Part shown: positions 43,259 to 52,739 of the stretch, piece by piece
Layout of the letters: each line of letters starts with the position of its first letter
Numbering within the stretch: position 1 is the first letter of the stretch
From: Clostridia bacterium
GTDB taxonomy: Bacteria; Bacillota; Clostridia; Christensenellales; CAG-314
Assembly: GCA_028703495.1 (NCBI GenBank)
Contig: JAQVMT010000001.1
Location: 62,001-126,000, forward strand
DNA length: 64,000 nucleotides
Direction of reading: 5' to 3'
Position numbers and translations under genes: made by a program
Notes under the pieces: model-generated
Seen by the model: only the letters and a program-made list of their open reading frames with translations
Told to the model about the DNA's origin: nothing
Databases searched by the model: none

Positions 43259-43864
43259 ATGAGTGTTATTGCCGAGTACATCGTTGATTTTTTCGAGTTT
43301 GCGACTGACGGTAAATTTACGTTGGATGTAGCCGTTGTTGGAAAATATGTTTTTGCGGTATTTATTGTTCTCGTGTCCGTCGTATTCGTGTTTTGGCTGT
43401 TATTGCCGATAATTTACCTTATCCAGGCGGGACAAAGAAACAGGCGATTAAAAGTGACAGAGCAGAGGGCTTTCATCTTCGCACAAAACGTGCTTAGAGA
43501 CTGTGGAACGGGAATCGAGCTTAGCGCGGTAAGCGCGGATGAAAAATCCGTGCAGAAGTGTAAGGGCAAAAAATTCAGTCGTAATTTGGACTTTTTGGAC
43601 GACAAATCCGATGAGGTATCCGAAAACGATGCCGATTCGGTTCTTCCAAGCGGTAACGACGTCCTCTTTATTCCCGACGTCCATGGACAAAATGTCAGCG
43701 GCGTCAGTAGTGACGGGCGCCCTTCACAAGAAGGTGAGGAAGCTAACCTAAATAGTGTTTCGCTTAACGGTGAGGCTTCAAACGATAACGATATTGTGCT
43801 TAATAACGGACAGGTGATAGCCTGCGGATTCACCCAAAGTAACGAAAAGGATTCGGAGGATTGA
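43259..43864 (+). CDS. Hypothetical single-span membrane protein
   Basis: A 201-residue protein with one long membrane segment (VGKYVFAVFIVLVSVVFVFW and LLLPIIYLI, about 28-57), a short basic stretch (RNRRLKVTEQR), then about 130 acidic, Ser/Asn/Asp-rich residues likely to be disordered. A strong GGAGGGTGTATA site precedes the ATG. No family was recognised. Confidence 0.65.
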   Translation: MSVIAEYIVDFFEFATDGKFTLDVAVVGKYVFAVFIVLVSVVFVFWLLLPIIYLIQAGQRNRRLKVTEQRAFIFAQNVLRDCGTGIELSAVSADEKSVQKCKGKKFSRNLDFLDDKSDEVSENDADSVLPSGNDVLFIPDVHGQNVSGVSSDGRPSQEGEEANLNSVSLNGEASNDNDIVLNNGQVIACGFTQSNEKDSED

Positions 43865-43896
43865 GCCTATTGAATTTATACGGGAGATAACTGCGA

Positions 43897-44736
43897 ATGA
43901 AAGCGGATTTGCATATACACACGACCGCTAGCGACGGGGAATACAGCCCTACTCAAGTTGTTGAGCTTGCGGACAGTTCTATGCTCGACATAATCGCCGT
44001 AACCGATCACGACACGGTAAGTGGGATAGAAGAAGCAATGCACGCCGCCAACAGCAAAAGAATCTCGGTTATTCCCGGAATTGAAATTTCTGCGCGCGAT
44101 GCAATTCAGGTTCACGTTTTGGGCTACGACATTGACTATCGAAACGGAGAACTTATCGACCGCTTAAACACCCTGACCAAAGAAAGGACAAAGAGAAATC
44201 TCGAAATGATTAGCAAGCTCAACAATTTGGGCATAGACATAGAGTATGAAAGCGTCACAGCACTTGCACACGGAGAAAGTGTCGGTCGGGCGCATATTGC
44301 AAGAGCCCTTGTCAATTCGCATGTTTGCAATACCGTTACGGAAGCGTTCAATATGTTTCTGGACGAGGGAAAACCCGCTTATTCTGCTAGCCAAAGAATT
44401 ACGCCTGCAGAAGCCGTGAAGCTTATCAAAAGGTTCGGCGGCATTTCGGTGGTCGCGCACCCGATGCAGATAAAGCTGAATCGCATACAGCTTGAAGGTT
44501 ATCTTCGTTCGCTCAAAAGAATCGGGCTCGACGGTTTGGAGAGCTATTATTTTGCACACAATCTCAATGATACCCGATATTACGTTATGCTTGCCAAAAA
44601 ACTCGGGTTGCTTATGACGGGCGGCAGCGACTTCCACGGCGACACCATGGGGGATAACCACTCGGTTAGATTAGGCAATAAGTATTATGAGGTGAGTGCG
44701 TATGCGCAAAAAGTCCTTATAAAAGATAAATATTAG
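43897..44736 (+). CDS. PHP-domain phosphoesterase (TrpH/YciV-like)
   Basis: A 279-residue metal-dependent phosphoesterase of the PHP family; the closest described members are 3',5'-nucleoside bisphosphate phosphatase / RNase AM. Metal-binding motifs are DLHIHTTASDGEYSP (4-18), AVTDHDTVSGIEEA, GIEISA, VAHPMQI and the late GGSDFHGD. The protein is of normal length. It starts 32 bp after the preceding gene with GGGAG upstream, so the three genes from 43016 may be one transcript. Confidence 0.9.
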   Translation: MKADLHIHTTASDGEYSPTQVVELADSSMLDIIAVTDHDTVSGIEEAMHAANSKRISVIPGIEISARDAIQVHVLGYDIDYRNGELIDRLNTLTKERTKRNLEMISKLNNLGIDIEYESVTALAHGESVGRAHIARALVNSHVCNTVTEAFNMFLDEGKPAYSASQRITPAEAVKLIKRFGGISVVAHPMQIKLNRIQLEGYLRSLKRIGLDGLESYYFAHNLNDTRYYVMLAKKLGLLMTGGSDFHGDTMGDNHSVRLGNKYYEVSAYAQKVLIKDKY

Positions 44737-44776
44737 TTTTTCATTTACATATGTTTTCTCGCATTTTTTGTTTCGG

Positions 44777-44795
44777 TACCATCTGAAAGGTGGTA
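44777..44795 (+). promoter_or_regulatory. Hairpin overlapping the vanW ribosome site
   Basis: TACCATCT and AGGTGGTA form an 8-bp stem (one G-U) with a GAA loop. The 3' arm contains the AAAGGTGG ribosome site that sits 5 bases before TTG 44800. It could hide the site or act as a weak terminator, since TATATTTTG follows. Confidence 0.5.
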
Positions 44796-44799
44796 TATT

Positions 44800-45873
44800 T
44801 TGTATTGTGGGTTGAATACTAATTATATGAGTAAGAACCGTCAAGCTTTGTTAATTATCGCAGTTTTTGTGTCGATCGCCGCAGTTTTTTTGACGAAAAG
44901 CGGTTTTTTACGCGGTTTTCTGCGGTATGCCGATTACAATCGAGCTTCCTTGTGCTTTTTGGCGACCGATTGCGGTCAACAGCATAGTGGGTTTTCTTTT
45001 GAAGATGCGAAAGCATCGTTCGGATTGATATCCGCTTCGACTATTTCCGCAAACGATGAATTATTACCGACAGGATATAATGCGCACGGTTCACCAGTCT
45101 TGAATGCAGCGGCGGAAATCAATGCAAATATCGAACACGGCTTGACAACGGAGGAATTGGCGAAGAAGTCGCATCTTCGGGGCGGCTTTTCCACATATTG
45201 TACGGATTCTTCGGAGGACAGGAAGCATAACATTCGGCTTGCCTTAGATGCCTTAAACGGCTGCGTGATCGAATGCGGGCAAACCTTGTCATTCAACCAA
45301 ATGGTGGGCAAGCGGACGGCAGAGCGAGGTTACAGACTCTCGACGGTAATCATTAATGGTGATTATGCTTTGGACTATGGCGGCGGTGTATGTCAGGTCA
45401 GCACTACTCTTTACAACAGTGCGTTGATTTGCGGTTTGGAGATAGTAGAACGCCACAGGCACACACTCAAGAGCAGTTACGCTATGCCCGGCTTTGATGC
45501 TATGGTAAACTCCGGCTCGGCGGACCTGCGTATCGCGAACACTACTAACCAGCCCGTTTATCTGCTGTGCGAGTACGTCGAGGGCAGAATTACCATAAGG
45601 ATGTACGGCGAGGAAAATCCCTTCGACATCAACCGCAGAAGCGAAGTTCTCATGGAAGAAAGAGCAGAGGTCGAAATAATTGTGGATACCGACAACGTTT
45701 ACGCAAATCTGCTGGAGGGAAAGAGTCGCCATGTGTTGATTAAGTCGATAGATGCCCTTTACAGCAAATCGTTTTTGGATTATTACCTCAACGGCAGATT
45801 GGTTAAGTCTGTGTATCTGCACAGCGATTACTACTATCCGCGAAAAGGAGTCGTTGTATTGGCACCCGGCTAA
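44800..45873 (+). CDS. VanW family protein
   Basis: A 357-residue protein with a single N-terminal span (RQALLIIAVFVSIAAVFL) and an outer VanW domain: FSTYCTDSSEDRKHNIRLAL, GQTLSFNQMVGKRTAERGYR, and the hallmark YALDYGGGVCQVSTTLYNSA. Residues C-terminal to this are beta-rich. VanW proteins occur in some vancomycin clusters, but most, like this one, are outside them and have unknown wall-related roles. The start is either TTG 44800 (with AAAGGTGG) or ATG 44827 (family-like but without a site). Confidence 0.9.
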   Translation: MYCGLNTNYMSKNRQALLIIAVFVSIAAVFLTKSGFLRGFLRYADYNRASLCFLATDCGQQHSGFSFEDAKASFGLISASTISANDELLPTGYNAHGSPVLNAAAEINANIEHGLTTEELAKKSHLRGGFSTYCTDSSEDRKHNIRLALDALNGCVIECGQTLSFNQMVGKRTAERGYRLSTVIINGDYALDYGGGVCQVSTTLYNSALICGLEIVERHRHTLKSSYAMPGFDAMVNSGSADLRIANTTNQPVYLLCEYVEGRITIRMYGEENPFDINRRSEVLMEERAEVEIIVDTDNVYANLLEGKSRHVLIKSIDALYSKSFLDYYLNGRLVKSVYLHSDYYYPRKGVVVLAPG

Positions 45874-45882
45874 ACCAGCTAT

Positions 45883-46065
45883 GAACGCTAATTCAAAGCA
45901 ACCGAAGCGGCGGTGCGCTTGGTAGGTATCTTGAAAGGTATGTTTATGCGTCAAAAACGAGCTAAACTAATAAGAACGCTAATTCAAAGCAACCAAAGCG
46001 GCGGTGCGCTTGGTAGGTATCTTGAAAGGTATGTTTATGTGTCAACGCAGAGTTAAACTATTAAA
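45883..46065. repeat. 91-bp tandem duplication downstream of the VanW gene
   Basis: Copy 1 (45883-45973) and copy 2 (45974-46065) are over 90% identical by eye, for example GCGGCGGTGCGCTTGGTAGG in both. A third, weaker echo (GTAGCGGCGGAGCTTTACGG) follows near 46085. No gene is supported in 45874-46160. Confidence 0.93.
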
Positions 46066-46160
46066 AACACGAAAACGAGTGGTTGTAGCGGCGGAGCTTT
46101 ACGGAGTATATACTTACTTAGTCTGTTAAAAGTAATATCGGTATACTCGGTAATTAGTCC

Positions 46161-46201
46161 AAAAAAAAACGAAAAAACCCTCTGCCGAAATAGCCGAGGG
46201 A
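46161..46201 (-). terminator. Rho-independent terminator of the 46256 gene
   Basis: On the minus strand CCCTC...GAGGG forms a stem around GGCTATTTCGGCA, followed by TTTTTTCGTTTTTTTTT. It is 55 bp past the stop codon. Confidence 0.85.
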
Positions 46202-46255
46202 AAATACGGAAAGAACGCAAAACAATGCAAATAGAGTCAATTGCAGAGTAGGCTC

Positions 46256-46786
46256 CTAAGTGGAAGCATCCGAGCCTAAGCCTGTAAGGAACGCTTCAAC
46301 ATCCTTACGGTTATGGAGAATTATGTAATTAATTTCGGGATATTTTTTAAAATACTCAAAAATGACGGGACGTGAAACCTTATTGAAATGAAAAATCCAC
46401 TTCAAAAATCCGAAATCCACTTCATCGTAGACACCGTCTCGGAGGTCCTTTCTTTGTTTACCCTTATTGAGGATCAAACGTTTGATAACTCTGTACAAGC
46501 AAACCCAACGGTTTACGTCCAAATAAACGACAGTATCGGCGCGTTTTAGGCGAATTTCCATCGTGTGCGTATAGTTCCCGTCGATAATCCAGCTCTCACC
46601 GTCGGCAAGCATACTCACGGTCTGTTCCCATTCCTCCGTCGGAGTTCGATTCCAACCCTTTTGCCAAAATAATTTGTCTAAATGATATAACGGATAGTCA
46701 TATTTCTCCGATAGAATTGTTGAAAGCGTGGTCTTTCCCGCGCCTGCGCACCCAAGAAGCATAACTCTCTTTCCGATTCCAGCCAT
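46256..46786 (-). CDS. P-loop kinase, DNA topology modulation FlaR-like
   Basis: A 176-residue adenylate-kinase-like protein with Walker A GCAGAGKTTLS (about 12-22), HLDKLFWQKGWNRTPTEEW, the strand SWIIDGNYTHTMEIRL and a lid-like RDGVYDEVDFGFLKWIF. This matches the small nucleotide/shikimate-kinase-like proteins annotated as FlaR or topology modulation protein. The true substrate is not known. Start 46786 has GGAG upstream and lies just after a good promoter; the longer frame from 46867 starts upstream of that promoter. Confidence 0.85.
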   Translation of the reverse strand: MAGIGKRVMLLGCAGAGKTTLSTILSEKYDYPLYHLDKLFWQKGWNRTPTEEWEQTVSMLADGESWIIDGNYTHTMEIRLKRADTVVYLDVNRWVCLYRVIKRLILNKGKQRKDLRDGVYDEVDFGFLKWIFHFNKVSRPVIFEYFKKYPEINYIILHNRKDVEAFLTGLGSDAST

Positions 46787-46834
46787 TACTACTCCGTGAA
46801 TATTGCGCTGCAATACTCTTAGTATATTGTACTC

Positions 46835-46863
46835 ATTATACCAAACCAAAATAGTATATGCAA
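46835..46863 (-). promoter_or_regulatory. Sigma-A promoter of the FlaR-like gene
   Basis: On the minus strand TTGCAT (46863-46858) and TATAAT (46840-46835) are 17 bases apart. The start near 46828 is about 42 nt before the ATG. Confidence 0.8.
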
Positions 46864-46999
46864 CCAAAAGAGGGGCTTTAAATTTTTTTCGAAAATTATT
46901 TCAGTGTTTAATGTTGTTCGTTCGGCTTTAGTCCTAAAGGCACCGCCTGTGTTTTCGACATAACACGAGTGGCACGGGTTCGCCTCTACAAAACCGCTT

Positions 47000-47235
47000 A
47001 AGCCAAAGGGCAGCCTAGAATTCAGCTTCGCTATTTAGAAAAGGCAGTTGAGTTGTTGTACCCGCGAGCAAAGCCAAAGTCAAGAGGCTAATCCGTGAAT
47101 ACAGCTTCGCTGTTCTTTAAATGCAAACTTGTTGTCGCCTCGGCGGGAAATCCCAAAGTAAAGGGGCTTATCCGCGAATTCAGCTTCGCTGTATTGGATT
47201 AACAGTCTTGTTAACGTCCGAGGAGTTTGTTCCAC
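47000..47235. repeat. Ladder at the spoIIR 3' end, period 79 bp
   Basis: CAGCTTCGCT recurs at 47023, 47102 and 47181, each within a unit that also shares GAATTCAGCTTCG and AAAGCCAAAG-like blocks. The last unit reaches into the final codons of spoIIR (stop at 47211). A variant of the REP-like core (CACGGGTTCGCCTC) lies at about 46976. No gene is supported in 46868-47210. Confidence 0.75.
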
Positions 47236-47738
47236 AGCTCGGCAAATAACGATTTGTATTGAAGCTTACCCGTTCCGTTATACTCCCCGTTGATAAAGCA
47301 AAGCGGCGGAAAGGCTACGCACCACCAGTTATCGCCCTTGCCTTCGCCCAGTTCGATAATAAGAGCATCATAAAAACCCTCCCTAAAAACAGAGTCGCCG
47401 TATTGCTTCCTTTCGAAGTACTCTCTGCGTATTACGGCATGCGCGGAATAATCTGCGCCTGCAAAGTAAAGCGTTTGGTTTGCTATTTTTTCTATATCTG
47501 CGGTCGCATCGTCGATTATGGTTTGCGCCTGCGCCTTGTCCGAGCAATCAGCCAGAAGCATGCATAGGTACTCGACTATGCTGTCCCTTACGGCAATTTT
47601 AAGGTTTTGATCCTCTGCGCCGTTGCTGTTGGCTCGGATATGAATTCGAATGCAAGCCTCGGCTTTTACCGTCTTGCTCGGCAAGAACGCCGTAATTAAC
47701 AGTAACAACAGTGTGATGAAAATGAAAGCTTTTCTCAT
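47211..47738 (-). CDS. spoIIR: Stage II sporulation protein R
   Basis: Signal protein secreted from the forespore that triggers SpoIIGA to process pro-sigma-E in the mother cell. The 175 residues begin with a signal segment (MRKAFIFITLLLLLITAFLP). They contain the family blocks IRIHIRANSNGAEDQNLKIA, VRDSIVEYL, HAVIRREYFERKQYG and ELGEGKGDNWWCVAFPPLCF. Start 47738 has GGAGG 5 bases upstream. Its target spoIIGA and product sigE are encoded 6 kb away in the same window. Confidence 0.95.
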   Translation of the reverse strand: MRKAFIFITLLLLLITAFLPSKTVKAEACIRIHIRANSNGAEDQNLKIAVRDSIVEYLCMLLADCSDKAQAQTIIDDATADIEKIANQTLYFAGADYSAHAVIRREYFERKQYGDSVFREGFYDALIIELGEGKGDNWWCVAFPPLCFINGEYNGTGKLQYKSLFAELWNKLLGR

Positions 47739-48088
47739 ATTATCCTCCGTCGGTATTATTAACGCATTCACTCTTACAATTTCGCTAGCACCGTTGGAAA
47801 AGTGCTTTTATTTGTTTTTTTCTGTCGAAAAGCTTTACAATGGTTAAGACACAAGCATCAACGTATCGATTAAAGTATGCGTTTGCCGTGTTACGCAATG
47901 CTTTGTTCCGATTCCTCTTTGTCGGCTTGATTGGTGTTTTGCTTCCTTTTAATTTCTTTAGACGAGCATTACGATGTTAATTTACCTATTTTTAACTTCT
48001 CTTAACAAAAATCCGCGCATTTGCATATGATAACCGAGAAACATCGGAAAGCTAATACAATAAAGCGTTTTTTTGTGCGCAAGTTTAA

Positions 48089-48118
48089 TTTACAAGCACG
48101 GTCGTATAGTTGTATACT
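48089..48118 (+). promoter_or_regulatory. Possible alr promoter
   Basis: TTTACA (48089-48094) and TATACT (48113-48118) are 18 bases apart. The -10 box lies inside a TATAG...CTATA inverted repeat. The leader would be about 95 nt. No gene is supported in 47772-48221. Confidence 0.5.
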
Positions 48119-48142
48119 ATAAATTAGAGCGTGAAGCAATGA

Positions 48143-48169
48143 ATAAATATTAATTTGATTAATATTTAT
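48143..48169. promoter_or_regulatory. Perfect A/T palindrome upstream of alr
   Basis: ATAAATATTAA and TTAATATTTAT are a perfect 11-bp inverted repeat around TTTGA, 53 bp before alr. It could be an operator or an RNA hairpin; the strength of the symmetry is notable. Confidence 0.6.
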
Positions 48170-48221
48170 AAACTATCTCGCCCAACGAAACGCAATTCGG
48201 GAATAATTATACAAATAGATT

Positions 48222-49319
48222 ATGAAAAACGGTTGCGATCGGAGCTGGGCGGAGATTGATTTGCGCGGACTTGAAGAAAATGCGCAAAAGGTCAAGCGAA
48301 TATGCGGATGCGGACTTATTGCCGTAGTCAAAGCCGATGCTTACGGACATGGTGCGCTCAAGACGGCGAAGGCTCTCGAGGGTGTTGCCGAATGCTTTGC
48401 GGTGTCCACGATTGATGAGGCGATTGAGCTTCGAGAGGGCGGCGTTACCCGACCGATTCTTGTGTTGGGGTGGACTGCGCCCGAGAGACTGTCCGAAGCG
48501 GTGGATTGCGGCGTTATGCAGACGGTGTATGACAGAGCTTACGCACTTGCCGTGGCGACAACGCTTGAACGAGAAAAAAAGACATTGAGTGTTCAGATAA
48601 AGCTGGACACGGGAATGAATAGGATCGGGTTTTTGTCGGATAAAGAGGGTTTGAGAGCGCGTTTGCGCTGTATAACCGACCAAAAAAGAATGGTTATATG
48701 CGGTGCGTATTCGCATCTTGCCTGTGCCGATGGTGTTGACGATAGGAGCCGCGCCTTTTGCGACAAGCAGTGCAAAGCGTATGCCGATGCGTTGGAGGTT
48801 GTGTGTAGTGCGGTCGGCGCGTTGGAATACACGCATATTGCCAACAGTGCGCAAGCGGTAAGGTGCGGCAGTGGCGGCTATAGTTATGTTCGTTGCGGAA
48901 TTGCGCTATACGGTGATGGAAGCTTGGACGAGTACATAAAGCTCACGCCCGTAATGACGCTTAAAACGCGTGCGATCATGGTAAAAAAGCTTATGGGGGA
49001 GGTCTTTGTGAGCTACGGCGCGACCAAAGCCGAGGGCGGAACGCTGGTGACGGTGCCCTTGGGTTATGCGGACGGTTACGGAAGGCGGTTTTCGGATTGC
49101 GGCATAATGATTAGCAAGAGCGGAAGACTGCGCGTGGTCGGGCGTGTTTGTATGGACAGCTCGGTATTGAGGTCGGAGTCCGACATCGAGTTGGGAGAAG
49201 AAATTACTGTCTTCGGAAAATGCGAGCAGAGCGCGAACGACATCGCTCGCAGCTGCGACACTATCGGTTATGAGATTTTAACGGGAATAAGCCCGAGAGT
49301 CGTGCGTGTTTACGTTTAG
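48222..49319 (+). CDS. alr: Alanine racemase
   Basis: PLP enzyme that makes D-alanine for peptidoglycan (and for spore control in spore formers). The 365 residues show the PLP lysine in AVVKADAYGHG (Lys37), KLDTGMNRIGF, the HIANSAQA strand, VRCGIALYG with the PLP-contact arginine, the catalytic-tyrosine region SYGATKAEGGTLVTVPLGYA, and VGRVCMD. It starts at ATG 48222 with no recognisable ribosome site, unlike most genes here. That may mean weak or regulated translation. Confidence 0.95.
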   Translation: MKNGCDRSWAEIDLRGLEENAQKVKRICGCGLIAVVKADAYGHGALKTAKALEGVAECFAVSTIDEAIELREGGVTRPILVLGWTAPERLSEAVDCGVMQTVYDRAYALAVATTLEREKKTLSVQIKLDTGMNRIGFLSDKEGLRARLRCITDQKRMVICGAYSHLACADGVDDRSRAFCDKQCKAYADALEVVCSAVGALEYTHIANSAQAVRCGSGGYSYVRCGIALYGDGSLDEYIKLTPVMTLKTRAIMVKKLMGEVFVSYGATKAEGGTLVTVPLGYADGYGRRFSDCGIMISKSGRLRVVGRVCMDSSVLRSESDIELGEEITVFGKCEQSANDIARSCDTIGYEILTGISPRVVRVYV

Positions 49320-49440
49320 CAACAAGCGTTCGTTTAGATTATTGAAGGATAAAGTTCGCAAGTGCATATTTGCGCAATAAGACGTGAAATATCGCAGAAA
49401 ACGCGCAAGCTACAATTAAAGAAAATACAACGGAGGAAAT

Positions 49441-50643
49441 ATGTCGGGAGTAAACATTAGATCGGATATAGGAAGGCTTAAAAAAGTCCTTGTTCACAAA
49501 CCGGGCGGTGAATTGCTCAATCTGGTTCCGGACTATTTGGAGTATCAATTATTCGATGACATTCCGTGGCTTAAGGTTGCGGTGGAGGAGCATAACGCTT
49601 TTGTGAAGCTTATGCGTGACTTAGGCGTCGAGGTTTACTATATAACGGATTTACTTGCCGAGGTTTGCGCCGATTCGGACGCCAAGGCTGAGTTAATCGA
49701 AAGATTTGTTGCCGAGGCTAATATCTATTCGGACGGGCGAATGGAAGCCGTGAAGGAGTTTTTGGACGAGCTGCCTGTTTCCAAGATGGTGGACGTGATG
49801 ATAAGCGGTATTCACAAGTCGGAGATTACCTCTTGGCACAAGCACTTGTGCGACGTTGTGGTTAACGGTTATCCTTTTTTGGTGGATCCGATGCCGAATA
49901 TGTATTTTACGCGCGATCCTTTTTCCTGTGTGGGCAACGGCGTAATTATGAGCAGTATGTATATGCAGGCGCGAAGGCGGGAAACGCTTTTCGGTGATTT
50001 TGTGTTTGAAAGGCACCCTTTGCTTGCGGGAACGACTCGGTACTACGACAGGAACGCCCGTTATTCGGTTGAGGGCGGCGACGTAATGGTTTTAGATGAC
50101 CAAACACTTGCGATAGGCGCGTCCCAACGCACAAACGTAAACGCAATAGAGGATATTGCAAAAAACATACTCAAGTCCGATAGCGGCTTTAAGCGCATTT
50201 TGGCGATTGATGTACCCAAAATGAGAACATATATGCACCTTGATACGGTGTTTTCGATGGTAGATAAGGGTACCTTCGCTATTCACCCGAATATCGAGAG
50301 TCAGCTTAAGGTATATCTTATAGAGGTTAACGATAATAACCGCCTTTCCTTTACGGAGGAAAGCAACCTTGTTGATGCTTTGAGAAAGCATTTGCAGCTT
50401 GACAAGGTCAACATGATTCGTTGCGGCGGTATGAATTATGTCAATTCCGCTCGGGAGCAGTGGAATGATGGTGCGAATACGTTGGCGGTGGCGCCGGGTG
50501 AAATCATCGTCTACGCTCGGAATCAGTATACAAACAGGCTTTTTGAGGATAACGGCATTAAAATTCACGAGATTCCCTGCTCGGAGCTAAGTCGTGGCAG
50601 AGGCGGTCCGCACTGCATGACAATGCCTATCGAAAGGGAGTGA
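49441..50643 (+). CDS. arcA: Arginine deiminase
   Basis: Converts L-arginine to citrulline and ammonia, the first step of the ADI pathway. The 400 residues begin IRSDIGRLKKVLVHKPGGEL and include MPNMYFTRDPFSCVGNGVIM, the EGGDV metal/substrate region, THLD-equivalent MHLDTVFSMVD, and the nucleophilic cysteine near the end in RGRGGPHCMTMP (Cys392). CGGAGG lies 5 bases before the ATG. First gene of arcABC. Confidence 0.96.
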   Translation: MSGVNIRSDIGRLKKVLVHKPGGELLNLVPDYLEYQLFDDIPWLKVAVEEHNAFVKLMRDLGVEVYYITDLLAEVCADSDAKAELIERFVAEANIYSDGRMEAVKEFLDELPVSKMVDVMISGIHKSEITSWHKHLCDVVVNGYPFLVDPMPNMYFTRDPFSCVGNGVIMSSMYMQARRRETLFGDFVFERHPLLAGTTRYYDRNARYSVEGGDVMVLDDQTLAIGASQRTNVNAIEDIAKNILKSDSGFKRILAIDVPKMRTYMHLDTVFSMVDKGTFAIHPNIESQLKVYLIEVNDNNRLSFTEESNLVDALRKHLQLDKVNMIRCGGMNYVNSAREQWNDGANTLAVAPGEIIVYARNQYTNRLFEDNGIKIHEIPCSELSRGRGGPHCMTMPIERE

Positions 50644-50762
50644 TATTATTTGCGCGGAAGTATGGCGCAAAAATTTCTGTGTGAAAAAGCACTTTTCTCA
50701 TATAAAACCGACCATATCGAAAGAAAATCATTTATATAAAGATAAATTAAGGAGATACAGTT

Positions 50763-51752
50763 ATGCCTACGAATTTAAGAGGAAGAAATTTACTGACGTT
50801 GAAAGACTTCACGCCCGAAGAGATTATGTATTTGTTGGAGCTTGCAAAGGAGCTTAAGACAAAGAAAAGATTGGGTATCCACAACGAAGTTTTAAAGGGA
50901 AAGAACGTTGTGTTGCTGTTTGAAAAAACAAGCACAAGGACGCGTTGCGCGTTCGAGGTTGCCGCACTTGACGAGGGTGCGCACGTTACCTTTTTGAGCA
51001 ATTCTCAAATGGGAAAGAAGGAGTCGCTCGAAGACACAGCCAAGGTGTTGGGCAGATTCTACGACGGAATCGAGTTCCGCGGATATAAGCAGGAAACGGT
51101 CGAGCTGCTTGCCAAGCACAGCGGAGTTCCCGTATGGAACGGACTTACCGATTTATACCACCCCACTCAGATTCTTGCCGACCTTATGACCGTTCGCGAA
51201 TACGTTCACAAGCCTTTAAATAAGGTGAAGTTTGTGTATTGCGGCGATGCCAGAAACAATATGGGCAATTCGCTGATGATCGGTTGCGCGAAGATGGGAA
51301 TGGAGTTTGTTGCGCTTGCGCCCAAGGCTCTTTGGCCGTCGGACGAATTGGTTAGTGAAATGAATTTGGTTTGTGCGGAAACAGGCGGAAAGATCACTCT
51401 CTCGGAGAGCATCGATGACGTTAAGGGCGCGGACGTGATTTATACCGACGTTTGGGTAAGTATGGGCGAAGAAGCTCAATTTGAGGAGAGAATCAAGCTT
51501 CTCACCCCGTATAGAGTGACAATGGATATGCTTAAAAAGACTGAAAATCCCGACGTAATATTCCTACATTGTTTACCCTCCTTCCACGATACCGAAACCG
51601 CGGTGGGAATGGAAATCTACAACAAGTACGGCATCACCGAAATGGAAGTAACCGACGAAGTATTCCGCTCCAAGCACTCCAAGGTGTTCGACGAGGCGGA
51701 AAATCGTATGCACACGATAAAAGCAGTTATGGTGGCGACGCTTAACGGATAA
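50763..51752 (+). CDS. arcB: Ornithine carbamoyltransferase, catabolic
   Basis: Splits citrulline with phosphate into ornithine and carbamoyl phosphate in the ADI pathway. The 329-residue protein has the carbamoyl-phosphate motif STRTR, the [11 protein letters not shown] loop, [16 protein letters not shown] and the ornithine-binding HCLPSFHD. Its position between arcA and arcC marks it as the catabolic enzyme. AAGGAGATA precedes the ATG. Confidence 0.96.
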   Translation: MPTNLRGRNLLTLKDFTPEEIMYLLELAKELKTKKRLGIHNEVLKGKNVVLLFEKTSTRTRCAFEVAALDEGAHVTFLSNSQMGKKESLEDTAKVLGRFYDGIEFRGYKQETVELLAKHSGVPVWNGLTDLYHPTQILADLMTVREYVHKPLNKVKFVYCGDARNNMGNSLMIGCAKMGMEFVALAPKALWPSDELVSEMNLVCAETGGKITLSESIDDVKGADVIYTDVWVSMGEEAQFEERIKLLTPYRVTMDMLKKTENPDVIFLHCLPSFHDTETAVGMEIYNKYGITEMEVTDEVFRSKHSKVFDEAENRMHTIKAVMVATLNG

Positions 51753-51768
51753 GGAGAGTAGGTAAGTT

Positions 51769-52698
51769 ATGAAGATTGTAATCGCTTTGGGTGGAAACGC
51801 ACTGGGAAATACGCCCGTCGAGCAACTGAATATCGTAAAAAACACTGCCTCGCACCTTGCCGATTTGATTGGCGCGGGCAATGAGGTAATAATTACTCAC
51901 GGAAACGGCCCTCAAGTAGGAATGATTAATCTTGCGTTTGATGTGGCTTCGGAGAACGATTCCAACGTTCCCCAAATGCCCTTCCCCGAATGCGGTTCAA
52001 TGAGTCAGGGCTATATCGGCTATCATTTGCAGAACGCTCTGCAAGCCGAATTGAAACGCCGAAGCATCGACAAATGCGTGGCGGCGATTGTGACACAGGT
52101 TGTCGTCGATAAAAACGATCCTGCATTTTTTGCGCCCACGAAGCCGATCGGCGCATACTATTCCAAGGAAACGGCAGAGAAACTGTCTGCAGAAAAAGGC
52201 TTTACGATGGCTTATATCGAGAATAAAGGCTATCGCAGAGTCGTAGCTTCTCCCAAGCCTATCGATATTGAAGAAAAGCAGGCGATAAACACCCTCGTTT
52301 CGGGCGGTTGTGTGGTTATTACCGTCGGCGGCGGCGGAATCCCCGTAGTGCGCGAGGGAGATGAGCTGAAAGGTGTTGCGGCGGTTATCGACAAGGACTA
52401 CGCAAGCGCGAAGGTTGCCGAGCTGATCGATGCCGATATGCTGGTGATATTGACAGCCGTCAATAAGGTTGCGATTAACTTCGGAAAGCCGAATCAAGAG
52501 GATTTGAGCGAAATATCCGTTAAAAGGGCACTTGAGCTTGCCGAGGAAGGCCATTTCGGAAAGGGAAGTATGTTCCCCAAGGTGATGGCGGCGGTCAGCT
52601 TCGTCAAGTCCGAGGGCAAAAGTGCGCTGATTGCCTCTCTCGGTGGTATAAAAGATGCTATTGAAGGAAAAGACGGCACGAAAATCGTGTTCAAGTAG
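51769..52698 (+). CDS. arcC: Carbamate kinase
   Basis: Transfers phosphate from carbamoyl phosphate to ADP, the ATP-yielding last step of arginine fermentation. The 309 residues have the family start MKIVIALGGNALG, THGNGPQVGM, CVAAIVTQVVVDKNDPAF, GGGGIPVV, AVIDKDYASAKVAE, and a GSMFPKVMAA C-terminal block. It begins 16 bp after arcB with AAGGAGAG upstream. No arcD antiporter or ArgR-type regulator adjoins the operon. Its last codons are echoed by the repeats downstream. Confidence 0.96.
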   Translation: MKIVIALGGNALGNTPVEQLNIVKNTASHLADLIGAGNEVIITHGNGPQVGMINLAFDVASENDSNVPQMPFPECGSMSQGYIGYHLQNALQAELKRRSIDKCVAAIVTQVVVDKNDPAFFAPTKPIGAYYSKETAEKLSAEKGFTMAYIENKGYRRVVASPKPIDIEEKQAINTLVSGGCVVITVGGGGIPVVREGDELKGVAAVIDKDYASAKVAELIDADMLVILTAVNKVAINFGKPNQEDLSEISVKRALELAEEGHFGKGSMFPKVMAAVSFVKSEGKSALIASLGGIKDAIEGKDGTKIVFK

Positions 52699-52739
52699 AC
52701 GTAGAATATCAAGGCTTCAGCGATACTAAGAGGTTTCTC

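Noticed and set aside
44800-45873. Vancomycin-resistance gene
   Set aside because: VanW-family proteins are common outside van clusters and no vanA/H/X or regulator genes are nearby.
47823-47829. TGTCGAA, a possible Spo0A box near spoIIR
   Set aside because: A 7-bp motif is expected several times by chance in 64 kb, and spoIIR is usually forespore-controlled.
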